A stretch of 64,000 bases of DNA from Pseudomonadota bacterium. Lineage in GTDB: Bacteria > Pseudomonadota > Gammaproteobacteria > Steroidobacterales > Steroidobacteraceae. Where the stretch lies: positions 60,294 to 124,293 of the forward strand of contig JAFEDU010000007.1 of NCBI GenBank assembly GCA_018241425.1, written 5' to 3'. Made by a program: the position numbers and the translations under genes. Below, piece after piece: positions 16,163-27,679 of this stretch. Positions within the stretch are counted from its first letter, which is position 1. Every line of letters starts with the position of its first letter. The notes under the pieces were generated by a model that was not told where the DNA came from, ran no database searches, and saw only the letters and a list, made by a program, of their open reading frames with translations.

Positions 16163-17710
16163 ATGCCGAGCACTGCCGCGCAGAGCCGCTCCGCACCAGA
16201 CGCGCTTGCCAACGATTTGAGCCGCATCCATCCGGCGAACGCCGCGTTCCTGAAGGCCCCGAAGCGCCTCCTCATCGACGGCGCCTGGGTGGAGGCAACC
16301 TCCGGGAAGACCTTCGAGGTGCGCGACCCCTCCAGCGACGAGGTGGTGGCGCACGTCGCCGCCGGCGATGCCGCCGACGTCGACCGCGCGGTCGCCGCCG
16401 CGCGCCGCGCCTTCGAGGACTCGGAGTGGTCGCGGATGAAGCCCACCGACCGCGAGCGCCTGCTCCACCGGCTCGCCGACCTCATCGAGGCGCACGCCGA
16501 TGAGCTCGCCGAGCTGGAGGCCATCGACAACGGCAAGTCGGTGCTCATGGCACGGCACGTCGACATCAAGCACGCGCTCGAGGTCTGGCGCTACATGGCC
16601 GGCTGGCCGACCAAGCTCGAGGGCCAGACGCTGCCCATCTCCGGCACGCTGGTGCCCGGCCAGCAGTACGTGGCGTTCTCGCAGCGCGAGGCCGTGGGTG
16701 TCGTGGGTGCGATCATCGCCTGGAACTTCCCGCTGCTGCTCGCCACCTGGAAGAGCGCCCCGGCACTCGCCGCCGGGTGCACGGTGGTGCTCAAGCCCGC
16801 CGAGGAGACCCCGCTCACCGCCCTGCGCCTGGGGGAACTGATCCAGGAGGCCGGCTTCCCCAGGGGCGTGTTCAACATCGTCACGGGCATGGGGCCCACC
16901 GCGGGCGCAGCGCTGGCGAAGCACCCGGACGTGGACAAGATCACCTTCACCGGCTCCACCGAGGTCGGCCGGCTGATCGTCCAGGCGGCCGCCGGCAACA
17001 TGAAGAAAGTCACGGTGGAGCTCGGCGGCAAGTCCCCGGTGCTGGTGCTCGAGGATGCGGACCTGGATGCCGCCATCCCGGGGGTCGCCGGGGCCATCTT
17101 CTTCAACCACGGCCAGGTCTGCAGCGCGGGCTCGCGCCTGTACGTCGCCGAGCGGCACTTCGAGCGCGTGCTCGAGGGCGTCACCGCGCAGGCGCGCGGC
17201 ATCAAGCTCGGTCCCGGGCTGGACAGTTCGGCGCAGATGGGGCCGCTGGTCTCATCGGTGCAGCGTGAGCGCGTCATGCGCTACGTGGCGCAGGGGCTCG
17301 AGAGCGGCGCGCGCGCCGCCGCGGGCGGCAAGGCGCTCGGGTCGCGCGGCTACTACGTCGAGCCCACCGTGTTCCACGGCGTGAAGGACGACATGTCCAT
17401 CGTGCGCGAGGAGATCTTCGGGCCGGTGGTGGTGGTCAAGCCCTTCACCGACCTCAACGAGGTCGCGCGCACCGCCAACGACTCGATCTACGGCCTCGGG
17501 GCCAGCATCTGGACGCGCGACGTGCACAAGGTGTTCACGCTCGCCCCGAAGCTCAAGGCCGGCAGCGTGTGGGTGAACTGCCATAGCATCCTGGACGCGA
17601 CCATGCCGTTCGGCGGCTACAAGCAGTCCGGGTGGGGGCGCGAGCTCGGCAAGGAGGCGGTTTACTCCTATACCGAGTCCAAGTCGCTGTGCATCAACTA
17701 CGCCGGCTGA
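16163..17710 (+). CDS. NAD-dependent aldehyde dehydrogenase (phenylacetaldehyde dehydrogenase-like)
   Basis: 515 residues of the ALDH superfamily. Seen are the Rossmann segment (FTGSTEVGRLI), the catalytic Glu in VELGGKSPV, the catalytic Cys320 in FFNHGQVCSAGS, and the C-terminal MPFGGYKQSGWGRELG. The start ATG at 16163 has GGGGGA upstream. It would oxidise the aldehyde released by the amine dehydrogenase to the acid using NAD(P). The C-terminal WVNCHS/FGGYKQSG region reads like the PadA/FeaB group, which accompanies quinohemoprotein phenylethylamine oxidation in Pseudomonas putida; the chain length or aromaticity of the substrate is not certain. Confidence 0.92.
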   Translation: MPSTAAQSRSAPDALANDLSRIHPANAAFLKAPKRLLIDGAWVEATSGKTFEVRDPSSDEVVAHVAAGDAADVDRAVAAARRAFEDSEWSRMKPTDRERLLHRLADLIEAHADELAELEAIDNGKSVLMARHVDIKHALEVWRYMAGWPTKLEGQTLPISGTLVPGQQYVAFSQREAVGVVGAIIAWNFPLLLATWKSAPALAAGCTVVLKPAEETPLTALRLGELIQEAGFPRGVFNIVTGMGPTAGAALAKHPDVDKITFTGSTEVGRLIVQAAAGNMKKVTVELGGKSPVLVLEDADLDAAIPGVAGAIFFNHGQVCSAGSRLYVAERHFERVLEGVTAQARGIKLGPGLDSSAQMGPLVSSVQRERVMRYVAQGLESGARAAAGGKALGSRGYYVEPTVFHGVKDDMSIVREEIFGPVVVVKPFTDLNEVARTANDSIYGLGASIWTRDVHKVFTLAPKLKAGSVWVNCHSILDATMPFGGYKQSGWGRELGKEAVYSYTESKSLCINYAG

Positions 17711-17780
17711 GACGCGCGCCGGCGGTGGACCAAAGAATCATTCGAAGCGCTTGCGGGGGATCGACGTGGGAGGCAGACCG

Positions 17781-20156
17781 ATGAAGGTAGCAATCGTGCG
17801 CGGTGCGTGGAGCGCCGCGGGGGCAGGGGTGGCACTGGCGTTGTCGATGCCGGCTCTGGCACAGCAGTCGACCGAGGCGACCGCCGGGAGCGAGGGACTG
17901 CAGGAGGTGGTGGTCACCGCCAACAAGCGCGCCGAGAACCTGCAGACGGTGCCGCTGTCGATCACAGCCCTCACGGCCGGGCAGCTCGCCGAGACCAAGA
18001 TGGACTCCCCGTCTGCACTCGCCGCGCAGATCCCGAACCTGCAGGTCGGCGGCGTGAACGGCGAGGGCTCGCCGATCTTCTCCCTGCGCGGCGTGTCGAT
18101 GTTCGACTACAGCCTCAACCAGTCGAGCCCGGTCGCCTCGTACGTGGATGAGGTCTACAAGGGCAACGTGGTGCTGTTCGGGGTCGAGATGTTCGACCTG
18201 CAGCGCGTGGAGGTGCTGCGCGGCCCGCAGGGCACCCTCTACGGCAAGAACAGCACCGGCGGCGCGATCAACTTCGTCACCCACGACGCCGGCTTCGACA
18301 CCGAGGGCAACGTGAGCGTGGGCACCGGCAACTACGGGCGCGTGGAGGGCAGCGGGGCGTTCCAGACCGCGCTGGTCCCGGACCGCCTGGCGGTGCGCGC
18401 CGCGGTCACCTACACCAAGGTCGACGGGTTCATGGAAAACGTGCTGCCCGGGCACCCGGACATGGAGGGGGTGCGCCAGTGGGCGGCACGCGTGACGCTC
18501 CTGTGGAAGGTGACCGACGACCTGACCGCGCACCTGCGGCTCTCCAAGAGCAAGCAGGATCCCGTCGACTACGCCATCATCGCCGGCAACATCGCCCCCG
18601 GCGGCGTCGGCGGCCTCGGCTACTACCGCACCAGCGACGGCACCGCGACCGGCGTGCCGCTGCGCAACGACCAGGTGGCGCAGAACTACACCCCGGACCG
18701 TGAGCAGAACAACGAGGCGGCCGCCCTCACGCTCGACTGGCACCTGAACGACCACTACGGGGTGAAGTCCATCACCTCCTGGGACGAGGGGTCGCTGTTT
18801 AACCCGGACAACACCGACGGTGCGCCGCTCAACGTCTTCAAGATCCCCTACTACGGCAAGACGCGCCAGGTGACGCAGGACCTGCGGCTCACCTCGACCC
18901 TGGGGGGGCCGCTCGAGTTCATCGCCGGGGCCTACTACCAGCACGAGATCATCTACAACTCGACCGAGAATCAGCTGTTCAACCTGGACAGCACCAGCTA
19001 CCAGGACTGCGCGAGCTCCTCGTTCTCGGCCGGTTCCGGTTACTACGCCGGGAGCCTGCTCAACCCCTACTGCCGCTACTACAACTCCTTCGACCAGCTG
19101 CGCAACAGCTGGGCGGTGTATTCGGACGGCTCGTACGCGCTGTCGCAGCTGTTCAAGCTGCGGGCCGGCCTGCGCTACACGCACGAGAACGCCATCCAGA
19201 AGAACGCGCTCGACCAGCTGCGTGGCTCCGACGACGTGCCGATCGCCAACATCGGGTTCTTCAGCGAGCAGAACGGCCCGGGCGGCCCCTACTACGGGCC
19301 GACGCTGGCGCTGCCGGGCTCGCCCAACTACGCCGCGATCGTGGGTGAGACCCGCCAGCAGGCACTCCACAACACCGCGGTCACCGGGCATTTCGGGCTG
19401 GATTTCACGCCCACCGCCGACTCGCTCCTGTACCTGAGTTACAGCCGCGGCTTCCGCGCCGGCGCCTTCAACGCGCAGTTCCTGTTCTCGCCCACCGACT
19501 TCTCCACCGTGCAGCCGGAGACCGTGGACTCGGTCGAGGGCGGCTGGAAGACCGCCTGGCTCGACAACCGCCTGCAGGTGAACGGAGCGATCTTCCACTA
19601 CCAGTACAAGAACCAGCAGATCGTGGACGTGCGCCCCGACGGAGAGCAGCCGCTGATCAACCTGCCCAAGTCGGAGATCACCGGCGGCGAGCTCGAGGTG
19701 GTGGCACGGCCGGTGCGCACCGTGACTGTACGCGCCGGACTTGGCATCCTGCACGCGGTGGTGCAGGAGGGCGCGGTTGCCGGCGGCGCCATACCGGTCG
19801 ACGGCCACAAGCTGCCCGAGGCCCCGGATGTCTCCGGCACGCTCTCCATCGACTGGGCGGCCCTCAGCCTGCCGGTCGGACAGCTGACCGTGCATGCCGA
19901 CGGGAGCTATGCTTCCAAGCAGTACTTCGAACTGGTCAACGAAAACCGGATCGCCCAGGAAGCCTACGAGGTGATCAACGGGCGCATCGCCTGGCACGGC
20001 GTGGACGACCGCTGGGAGTTGGGGGTATGGGGCAACAACCTCTTCAATCGCTTCTATCTGACCAACGCCTACGACCTGCAGGCCCTGGGGTTCGACTACC
20101 TGCACCGTGGCGTGCCGCGCATGTACGGCGTGGATGTGAGCTACCGCTTCCACTGA
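17781..20156 (+). CDS. TonB-dependent outer-membrane receptor
   Basis: 791 residues. The signal peptide ends after ALA at residue 27. Then come a TonB box-like LQEVVVTANKR, the plug domain (FSLRGVSMFD, VEVLRGPQGTLYGKNSTGGAINFVT) and a 22-strand-type barrel ending in the aromatic C-terminus GVDVSYRFH. The ATG at 17781 has GGGAGG upstream. It lies between the aldehyde dehydrogenase and the second acyl-CoA ligase on the same strand, which suggests uptake of a substrate or cofactor for this pathway. The ligand is unknown. The plug and FITSWDEGSL-like strands resemble Sphingomonas/Steroidobacter-type receptors of broad specificity. Confidence 0.92.
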   Translation: MKVAIVRGAWSAAGAGVALALSMPALAQQSTEATAGSEGLQEVVVTANKRAENLQTVPLSITALTAGQLAETKMDSPSALAAQIPNLQVGGVNGEGSPIFSLRGVSMFDYSLNQSSPVASYVDEVYKGNVVLFGVEMFDLQRVEVLRGPQGTLYGKNSTGGAINFVTHDAGFDTEGNVSVGTGNYGRVEGSGAFQTALVPDRLAVRAAVTYTKVDGFMENVLPGHPDMEGVRQWAARVTLLWKVTDDLTAHLRLSKSKQDPVDYAIIAGNIAPGGVGGLGYYRTSDGTATGVPLRNDQVAQNYTPDREQNNEAAALTLDWHLNDHYGVKSITSWDEGSLFNPDNTDGAPLNVFKIPYYGKTRQVTQDLRLTSTLGGPLEFIAGAYYQHEIIYNSTENQLFNLDSTSYQDCASSSFSAGSGYYAGSLLNPYCRYYNSFDQLRNSWAVYSDGSYALSQLFKLRAGLRYTHENAIQKNALDQLRGSDDVPIANIGFFSEQNGPGGPYYGPTLALPGSPNYAAIVGETRQQALHNTAVTGHFGLDFTPTADSLLYLSYSRGFRAGAFNAQFLFSPTDFSTVQPETVDSVEGGWKTAWLDNRLQVNGAIFHYQYKNQQIVDVRPDGEQPLINLPKSEITGGELEVVARPVRTVTVRAGLGILHAVVQEGAVAGGAIPVDGHKLPEAPDVSGTLSIDWAALSLPVGQLTVHADGSYASKQYFELVNENRIAQEAYEVINGRIAWHGVDDRWELGVWGNNLFNRFYLTNAYDLQALGFDYLHRGVPRMYGVDVSYRFH

Positions 20157-20180
20157 GCGAGACGTCACGCGGGGGCTGGG

Positions 20181-21877
<1,697 letters not shown>

Positions 21878-21881
<4 letters not shown>

Positions 21882-23230
21882 ACGTCCTGCGCCCCATCCG
21901 CTGCGACGTCGCGGTCCTCGGGGCAGGTCCCGCAGGCGTTGGCGCGGCGGTGCAGCTGGCGCGCGCCGGCTACGCAGTCACCCTGGTCGGCAGCCCGCGC
22001 CGCGCCGCGCTCGAGGGGCTGTCGGTGCGCGCACAGGCGCTGCTCCGGGAGCTGGCGCTCGAGCATGCCGCCGCCGCGGCCGGACCGCCGTACCCGCGCC
22101 GTGGACGGTGGGGCGGGTCCGCCATCGATGGCGGCGCCGAGCACGTCCTCACGCGCGGCGCCTTCGATGCGGGGCTCCTTAAGGACGCGCGCAAGCAGGG
22201 CGTCACGGTCGAGACCTCGCGCGGCATGGTGCTCGACCAGGGTGGCGATACATTCCGGGTGGCCCTCGGCAGCCGCGTGCTCGAGGCGCGCGCGCTGATC
22301 GACGCGCGCGGACGCGCGCGCCGCGGCGCCCTCATCAAGGGACCGAAGCTCGTGGCGGTGGCGCAGGCGCTCAGGCGCTGCCGCGAGCTGCCGCGCGGGA
22401 CCTTCATCGTGCCGCTGGAGGGCGCGTGGTGCTGGTCCGCGGTCGGCGCGCAGGGCGCTGCCGTGCTCCAGGTCGTCACGGCCCCGACCGGCCTTGCACG
22501 GCGATTGCCGGTTCCGGACCTGCTCAGGCACGCACTGGGCGCGCTTGCACGCGAGGAGCCGGCGTTCACCGGCGCGCAGTTCGCAGGCCGGCCCGCAGCG
22601 CGCGCGGCGCATGCGCAGTGTCATGCCGAGCTGGGGCAGACCCCGGGGCAGCTGTGCATTGGCGATGCGGCGGTGGCTGCCGAGCCGCTCTCCGGGCACG
22701 GGATGTTCGAGGCGCTCGCCTGGGCGCCGGCCGCGGCCGCGGGGATCCGCACCCATCTCGAGGGCGGGGCGTGGGCGCCGGTGCGGGAGTTCCTGCGCTC
22801 GCGCGCGCTCGAGCGCTGGGACCACGCGGTGCGCCTCGCCGCGGGGTTCTACCGGCAGCAGGCGCACGCGGCGCAGGACTCCTTCTGGGACGCCATCGCC
22901 ACGCAATACGAATCCCTCGCCGGTCGCGCCGCGCGGCCGCACGCGCAATGGGTCGAGCGCGCCGTGCTCAATGGGACGCGCATCGAGCGCCGCCCGGTGG
23001 CGGTCACGCCCCAGCACCCGCGGGGCGTCTGGCAGCTGGCGCGCGTCGATCTCGCCGCCCTCAGGGGCTTCCTCGAGCACGCGCCGCGCGCGGCAGTGCA
23101 CGAGGCCGCGACGCACCTGCGCTGCGACCCGGATGCCGTGGCGCAGGCGTTGAATTTTCTCAGTTCCTACGGCCTTCTCACCGCGGGCTGCGACGGCGGC
23201 GCCGCGGCACGACTTTCGGTTACGGGATGA
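21878..23230 (+). CDS. qhpG: QhpG, FAD-dependent monooxygenase for quinone cofactor formation
   Basis: 450 residues. The N-terminal dinucleotide fold CDVAVLGAGPAGVGAAVQLARAG and a second FAD motif (CIGDAAVAAEPLSGHG) match the flavin hydroxylase family used for tryptophan oxidation during biogenesis of quinohemoprotein amine dehydrogenase (known for QhpG). The C-terminal about 90 residues (RRPVAVTPQHPRGVWQL onward, then a helical segment) look like the family's extra domain that binds the peptide substrate. Its assignment rests mainly on position: it overlaps the ligase upstream and is 4 bp before the alpha-subunit gene. In Paracoccus qhpG follows the structural genes; here it leads them. Confidence 0.85.
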
Positions 23231-23234
23231 ACCC

Positions 23235-24794
23235 ATGAAACACCTTCTCCTTCGGTGCCTCGTGCTCCTCGGCCCCGCGTTCGCGCTGCCGGCGCTCGCC
23301 GCCCCGCCCGACCCGTCCGCGGTGCGCGCGCACTGCTCCGGGTGCCACCGCGAGAGTTCGCCCGGGCACTTCGATCGCATCAGCGACATGCGCAAGACAC
23401 CCGAGGGCTGGGAAATGACGCTGTTCCGCATGCACCAGGTGCACGGCGTGGTGCTGGACGACGACGCGCGTACCCAGGTGCTCAGGTACCTGACCAGCGT
23501 CGGCGGGCTCGCGCCCGCGGAAGCCGCCCCGGCGCGCTTCGCGCTCGAGCGCCGTCCCAATGTCCAGGACCTCTCGCTCGGGGATGAGATGGGCGTCATG
23601 TGCGGCCGCTGCCATTCGCTGGCACGCGCAGCGCTGCAGCGGCGCGACGCCCCCGAGTGGCTGAAGCTCGCGCACACCCACGTGGGCCAGTGGCCGACCC
23701 TGGAGTACCAGCAGTCCGGACGCGACCGGTTCTGGTGGGAGAGCGCGACCAAGGAGCTGCCCGCCAAGCTTGCGGCGCTCTACCCCCTCGACACCCCCGC
23801 CTGGCGCAAGTGGAGCGCGGGCACCCACGCAAGCCCGGTGGGACGCTGGCTCGTCTGGGGCCATGCGCCGGGGCGCGGCGACTACCACGGCACCGCGGTC
23901 ATCGCCGCCCGCGGCACCGACGGATACAGCGCCACCTACACGCTGACCTACGCCGACGGCACGGCCCTGAACGGCACCTCCAAGTCAGTCGTCTACACCG
24001 GCTACGAATGGCGCGGCAGCGCCACCCTGGGCCAGGATGACGTGCGTGAGGTCTATGCGCTGTCCGAGGACGGCGCGCGGCTTTCCGGACGCTGGTTCGT
24101 GAACGGGCACGCGGAGGTCGGGGGCGACTGGCACGCGGCCCGCGCGGAAGGGGCGCCGGCGGTGTTCGCGGTGCTGCCGCGCGCGCTGCGCGCGGGCGCG
24201 GCGACGGAGGTCGTGGTCGTGGGCCGTGGCTTGGGGACTTCGCCGGCATTCGGCGCCGGCGTGACCGCTTCCGCCGTGAAGGCGCTCCCGGACGGCCTGC
24301 ATGCGACCCTGGCGGTGGCCGCGGACGCCGCGCCCGGGGTTCGCCCGGTCACTGCCGGGGGCGCACGGAATGCGGACGCGGCGGTCGTGTACGCGAAGAT
24401 CGACCGCGTGGTCATCGAACCCCAGTACGGCATCGCCAGGGTGGGTGGCGGCAAGGTCGCCCCGGTGATCGGGCAGTTCGAGGCCGTCGGGTACATCGAT
24501 GCCGCCGGCAAGCCCGGCGGGATCGCGCTCGGGCCGCTGCCCGCCTCCTGGTCCGTCGCGCCCCACGACGAGCAGGCGAAGGCTGCCGAGGACGTGAAGT
24601 TCACCGGCACCATGGACGCGAGCGGCAAGTTCCTGCCGGCGGTCGCCGGCCCCGACCCGCAACGCCCGTTCTCGGGCAACAACGTCGGGGACCTCGCCGT
24701 GATCGGGACCGTGAAGGACGGCGATCGCAGCGTGTCCGGCAAGGCCCACCTCGTCGTCACCGTGCAGCGCTGGAACACGCCGCCCATCTACTGA
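23235..24794 (+). CDS. qhpA: Quinohemoprotein amine dehydrogenase alpha subunit (diheme cytochrome c)
   Basis: 519 residues with a Sec signal peptide ending near ALAA (residue 23). Two c-type heme sites are present: CSGCH at 34-38 and CGRCH at 123-127. The rest is beta-rich, with Ig-like domains (GVRPVTAGGARNADAAVVY, KVAPVIGQFEAVGYIDAAG) as in the known four-domain alpha subunit. It passes electrons from the quinone cofactor of the gamma subunit through the hemes to a periplasmic acceptor. The length matches family members. It is followed at 16 bp by qhpD. Confidence 0.94.
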   Translation: MKHLLLRCLVLLGPAFALPALAAPPDPSAVRAHCSGCHRESSPGHFDRISDMRKTPEGWEMTLFRMHQVHGVVLDDDARTQVLRYLTSVGGLAPAEAAPARFALERRPNVQDLSLGDEMGVMCGRCHSLARAALQRRDAPEWLKLAHTHVGQWPTLEYQQSGRDRFWWESATKELPAKLAALYPLDTPAWRKWSAGTHASPVGRWLVWGHAPGRGDYHGTAVIAARGTDGYSATYTLTYADGTALNGTSKSVVYTGYEWRGSATLGQDDVREVYALSEDGARLSGRWFVNGHAEVGGDWHAARAEGAPAVFAVLPRALRAGAATEVVVVGRGLGTSPAFGAGVTASAVKALPDGLHATLAVAADAAPGVRPVTAGGARNADAAVVYAKIDRVVIEPQYGIARVGGGKVAPVIGQFEAVGYIDAAGKPGGIALGPLPASWSVAPHDEQAKAAEDVKFTGTMDASGKFLPAVAGPDPQRPFSGNNVGDLAVIGTVKDGDRSVSGKAHLVVTVQRWNTPPIY

Positions 24795-24810
24795 ACCCGA
24801 AGGAATCGCC

Positions 24811-26235
24811 ATGCAGTTCAACCCTGCCAACGGTCATGTGGTGCGCCTGCCCGGGCGCTCGCTGCTCTTCCACGTACCGACCTCGGCGCTGTTCGAGCTC
24901 GACGACCTGGGCGAGGCGGTCATCGAGGGCACGCGCGGTGGCGCGGAGCCGCAGGCGCTGGAGGCCGGGCTCGCCGGCCGCTTCGCGGCCTCCGAGATCC
25001 GCGCCTGCATCGAGCGGCTCGCCGCACTCGAGGTGCTGCAGGACGTCCACCACGGCCGCGGCGCCATCAACCCGCGCGCGCCGGACATCACGAGCTACCC
25101 CCTGAGCACGATCGTCCTCAACGTGAACACGGGCTGCAACCTCGGCTGCCGCTACTGCTACAAGGAGGACCTGGCGACTCCGAAGCGCGGCGAGAAGATG
25201 AGCTTCGAGGTGGCGGCCCGCAGCGTCGACCTGCTGCTCGCCCAGTCCGCCGGACGCGAGCGCATCGGGATCGTGTTCTTCGGCGGCGAGCCGCTCACCA
25301 ACGTGCCGCTCATCCACCAGGTGGTCGACTACGCGCGACCGAAGGCGGAAGCCTCCGGCCGCAGCGTCGACTTCTCGCTGACCACCAACGCGACGCTCCT
25401 CGACGAGGAGCTCATCGAGTACTTCGATTCACAGCGCTTCGGGCTCTCGGTCAGCATCGACGGGCCCAAGGCGATCCACGACCGCAACCGCCGCACGGTG
25501 GGCGGGCGCGGGACCTACGAGGTCGTCTCGCGCAAGGTGCGGATGCTGCTCGAGCGCTACCGGTCGAAGGCGGTGGGCGCGCGCGTCACGCTCACCGGCG
25601 GGACCACCGAGGTCGAGGCCATCCACGCGCACCTGCGCGACGGGCTCGGCTTCCACGAGGTGGGCTACGCGCCGGTGACCGCCGGGGACACCGAGGGACT
25701 GGCCCTGAGCCCCGAGGAGCTCGGCGAGGTGTACGCGGCGTTCGAGCGCATGGGGCAGTCCTACCTCGAGGCCGCCCTCGCGGGCCGCAATACCGGGTTC
25801 TCGAACCTGCACCAGCTGATGACCGACCTGCACGAGGGGCGGCGCAAGACGCTGCCGTGCGGGGCGGGGGTCGGCCTCCTGGCGGTGGACCGGCAGGGCG
25901 GCCTCAACCTCTGCCATCGCTTCACCGGCTCGGAGCTGCCGACCTTCGGCACGGTGACCGAGGGCATCGCGGGAGAGCGGCTCGGGGCGTTCCTCAGGCA
26001 GGCCGCCGACCGCGAGGGGACGCACTGCGCCACCTGCAGGATCCGCAACCTGTGTGCGGGGGGCTGCTACCACGAGTCGTACACCCGCTACGGCAACCCG
26101 CACCACCGCACCTACCACTACTGCTCGCTGCTGCGCCGCTGGGTCGACTACGGCATCCGCGTCTACAGCGAGATCGTGGCGCGCAATCCGCGCTTCCTGA
26201 ATGCACACATCGAGACGAGGAGGGCCATCGGATGA
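24811..26235 (+). CDS. qhpD: QhpD, radical SAM/SPASM thioether-forming enzyme
   Basis: 474 residues. The radical SAM cluster motif CNLGCRYC has Cys at 109, 113 and 116. The C-terminal SPASM region is cysteine-rich (LPCGAGVG, LNLCHRF, HCATCRIRNLCAGGCYHES, YHYCSLL) and would bind auxiliary Fe-S clusters. In the known system this enzyme makes the three Cys-to-Asp/Glu thioether bonds inside the QhpC peptide in the cytoplasm, before export. An N-terminal segment before the SAM domain (about 1-85) resembles a peptide-binding winged domain. The stop overlaps the qhpC start (ATGA). Confidence 0.95.
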   Translation: MQFNPANGHVVRLPGRSLLFHVPTSALFELDDLGEAVIEGTRGGAEPQALEAGLAGRFAASEIRACIERLAALEVLQDVHHGRGAINPRAPDITSYPLSTIVLNVNTGCNLGCRYCYKEDLATPKRGEKMSFEVAARSVDLLLAQSAGRERIGIVFFGGEPLTNVPLIHQVVDYARPKAEASGRSVDFSLTTNATLLDEELIEYFDSQRFGLSVSIDGPKAIHDRNRRTVGGRGTYEVVSRKVRMLLERYRSKAVGARVTLTGGTTEVEAIHAHLRDGLGFHEVGYAPVTAGDTEGLALSPEELGEVYAAFERMGQSYLEAALAGRNTGFSNLHQLMTDLHEGRRKTLPCGAGVGLLAVDRQGGLNLCHRFTGSELPTFGTVTEGIAGERLGAFLRQAADREGTHCATCRIRNLCAGGCYHESYTRYGNPHHRTYHYCSLLRRWVDYGIRVYSEIVARNPRFLNAHIETRRAIG

Positions 26236-26552
26236 GTGGACTCAAGCCCGTGAATGAAAAGGCGCGGCTGCTGGAGAAGGCGGCTGCAGAGGGGCATGTG
26301 GAGGAGGTGACGGCAATGGAGAGCGTCGCCGGATGCGCGACGACCTTCGACCCAGGCTGGGAGGTCGACCCGTTCGGTGGCGTGGCCTCGCTGTGCCAGC
26401 CGATGGAGGCCGATCTCTACGGCTGCTCCGACCCGTGCTGGTGGCCGGCGCAGGTCCCGGACACGCTCAACACCTATCCCGCGTGGGATGCCGGCAAGCC
26501 GTCCGCGCAGAACGACTGGCGCGAGCTCGATGCCGTGTTCCCGGAGAAGTGA
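26232..26552 (+). CDS. qhpC: Quinohemoprotein amine dehydrogenase gamma subunit precursor (CTQ peptide)
   Basis: 106 residues: a leader of about 28 residues (to VEEVTA) and a 78-residue mature peptide. Taking the mature chain to start at Met29, every crosslink residue of the Pseudomonas/Paracoccus gamma subunit lines up. The thioether pairs are Cys35-Glu44, Cys55-Asp61 and Cys69-Asp77, and Cys65-Trp71 form the cysteine tryptophylquinone. The core LYGCSDPCWWPAQVPD is unmistakable. The leader lacks a Sec or Tat signal, which fits export through the neighbouring ABC transporter and trimming by QhpE. It overlaps qhpD by 4 bp and ends 1 bp before the qhpB start. Confidence 0.96.
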   Translation: MSGLKPVNEKARLLEKAAAEGHVEEVTAMESVAGCATTFDPGWEVDPFGGVASLCQPMEADLYGCSDPCWWPAQVPDTLNTYPAWDAGKPSAQNDWRELDAVFPEK

Positions 26553-26553
26553 C

Positions 26554-27669
26554 GTGAGTATCCCGTGGTCGCAAACGCTGCGTGCCCTCGCCTCCGGCAC
26601 GGCCGCGCTTCTGCTCGCCTCCTGCGGCGGTCACGCAGGCTCTTCCAACCACGACATCCTGATCACGGCGGCCAAGCCCGACCGCCTGTTCGTCATCGAC
26701 GCCGGCTCACGCAGCATCACCCACGAATACCGCATCCCGGGTGCCGACGGGTGGCTGGGCGGGATCGTGCTTTCCCCGGACGGCAGGATTGCCTACGTGC
26801 TGGTCAACCACATGGAAAGCATCGCCGGCATCGAGCTGTCGAGCGGCAAGCAGGTGTTTCGCGCCGACCTGTCCGCTCCGGGAGAGCGCGTGAAGTGCCT
26901 GTTCGCGTTCGACGTCAGCCCTGACGGGAAGGAACTCGTCGTCTACGAGAATCCGACGCAGCTCAAGGCCGACGAGTACGTCGTGGAGGAGCCGCGCTTC
27001 GCGGTGTTCGCGACCAACGCGGGACTTGAGGCCAAGGCGGCCCGCACTTACCCGGCGCCGCGCCGGGTCCACATGATCCTCTCGAAGCAGGACGGCAAGA
27101 GCTTCTACGCGCTCGGGTTCGAGCTCTACGAGTACGCGTTCGGCGACGGCAAGCTGCTGGAGCAGCGCGGCATCCGCAGCTGGGACCACCCCGGCCACTC
27201 CATCCCCGACCTGCTCGCGGTGTGGCCGGTCACCGAGGGCACCGGGGAATTCGTGACCCCCATCTACTCGAACGCCACGGTTCCCGGGGGGCCCGCGGGC
27301 GGTGTTCCCACCACCTCGCTCATGACCCTCGACCTCAAGAACGGCGCGCTCACCTACCAGGACTTCGAGCCCACGGCGGCGCTGATCTTCTCGGCCGTCG
27401 GGAGCCCGGTCCGCAAGGAGGCCTTCGGCGTGTACTCGGCCCTCACCAAGGTCGACACCGCGCAGGGCAAGCTCGCCAAGCGGGTCAACCTCGACCACAC
27501 CTATTACGCGGTGAACCTCTCCACCGATGGCTCGGAGGTCTACATCGGCGGGGCAATGTGCGACGTGGGGTTCTACGATGCGATCACCCTGGAGAAGAAG
27601 GGCAACCTGCGGCTCCCGGGTTGCCCGGACCAGGCCCTGGCGACGCTGCGTGTCATCCACCACCCCTGA
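26554..27669 (+). CDS. qhpB: Quinohemoprotein amine dehydrogenase beta subunit, apparently a lipoprotein
   Basis: 371 residues from a GTG. A repeat-rich propeller is visible (DRLFVIDAGSRSITHEY, GIVLSPDGRIAYVLVN, FAFDVSPDGKELVVYE, YAVNLSTDGSEVYIGG), as expected of the seven-bladed beta subunit that forms the substrate channel with the gamma subunit. The N-terminus ends in LLLASCGGHAGSS, a lipobox with Cys24 and Gly at +2. This predicts an outer-membrane lipoprotein facing the periplasm; a plain Sec signal is the alternative. It lies between qhpC and qhpF with 1 bp and 10 bp gaps. Confidence 0.92.
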   Translation: MSIPWSQTLRALASGTAALLLASCGGHAGSSNHDILITAAKPDRLFVIDAGSRSITHEYRIPGADGWLGGIVLSPDGRIAYVLVNHMESIAGIELSSGKQVFRADLSAPGERVKCLFAFDVSPDGKELVVYENPTQLKADEYVVEEPRFAVFATNAGLEAKAARTYPAPRRVHMILSKQDGKSFYALGFELYEYAFGDGKLLEQRGIRSWDHPGHSIPDLLAVWPVTEGTGEFVTPIYSNATVPGGPAGGVPTTSLMTLDLKNGALTYQDFEPTAALIFSAVGSPVRKEAFGVYSALTKVDTAQGKLAKRVNLDHTYYAVNLSTDGSEVYIGGAMCDVGFYDAITLEKKGNLRLPGCPDQALATLRVIHHP

Positions 27670-27679
27670 GACCCACCCG

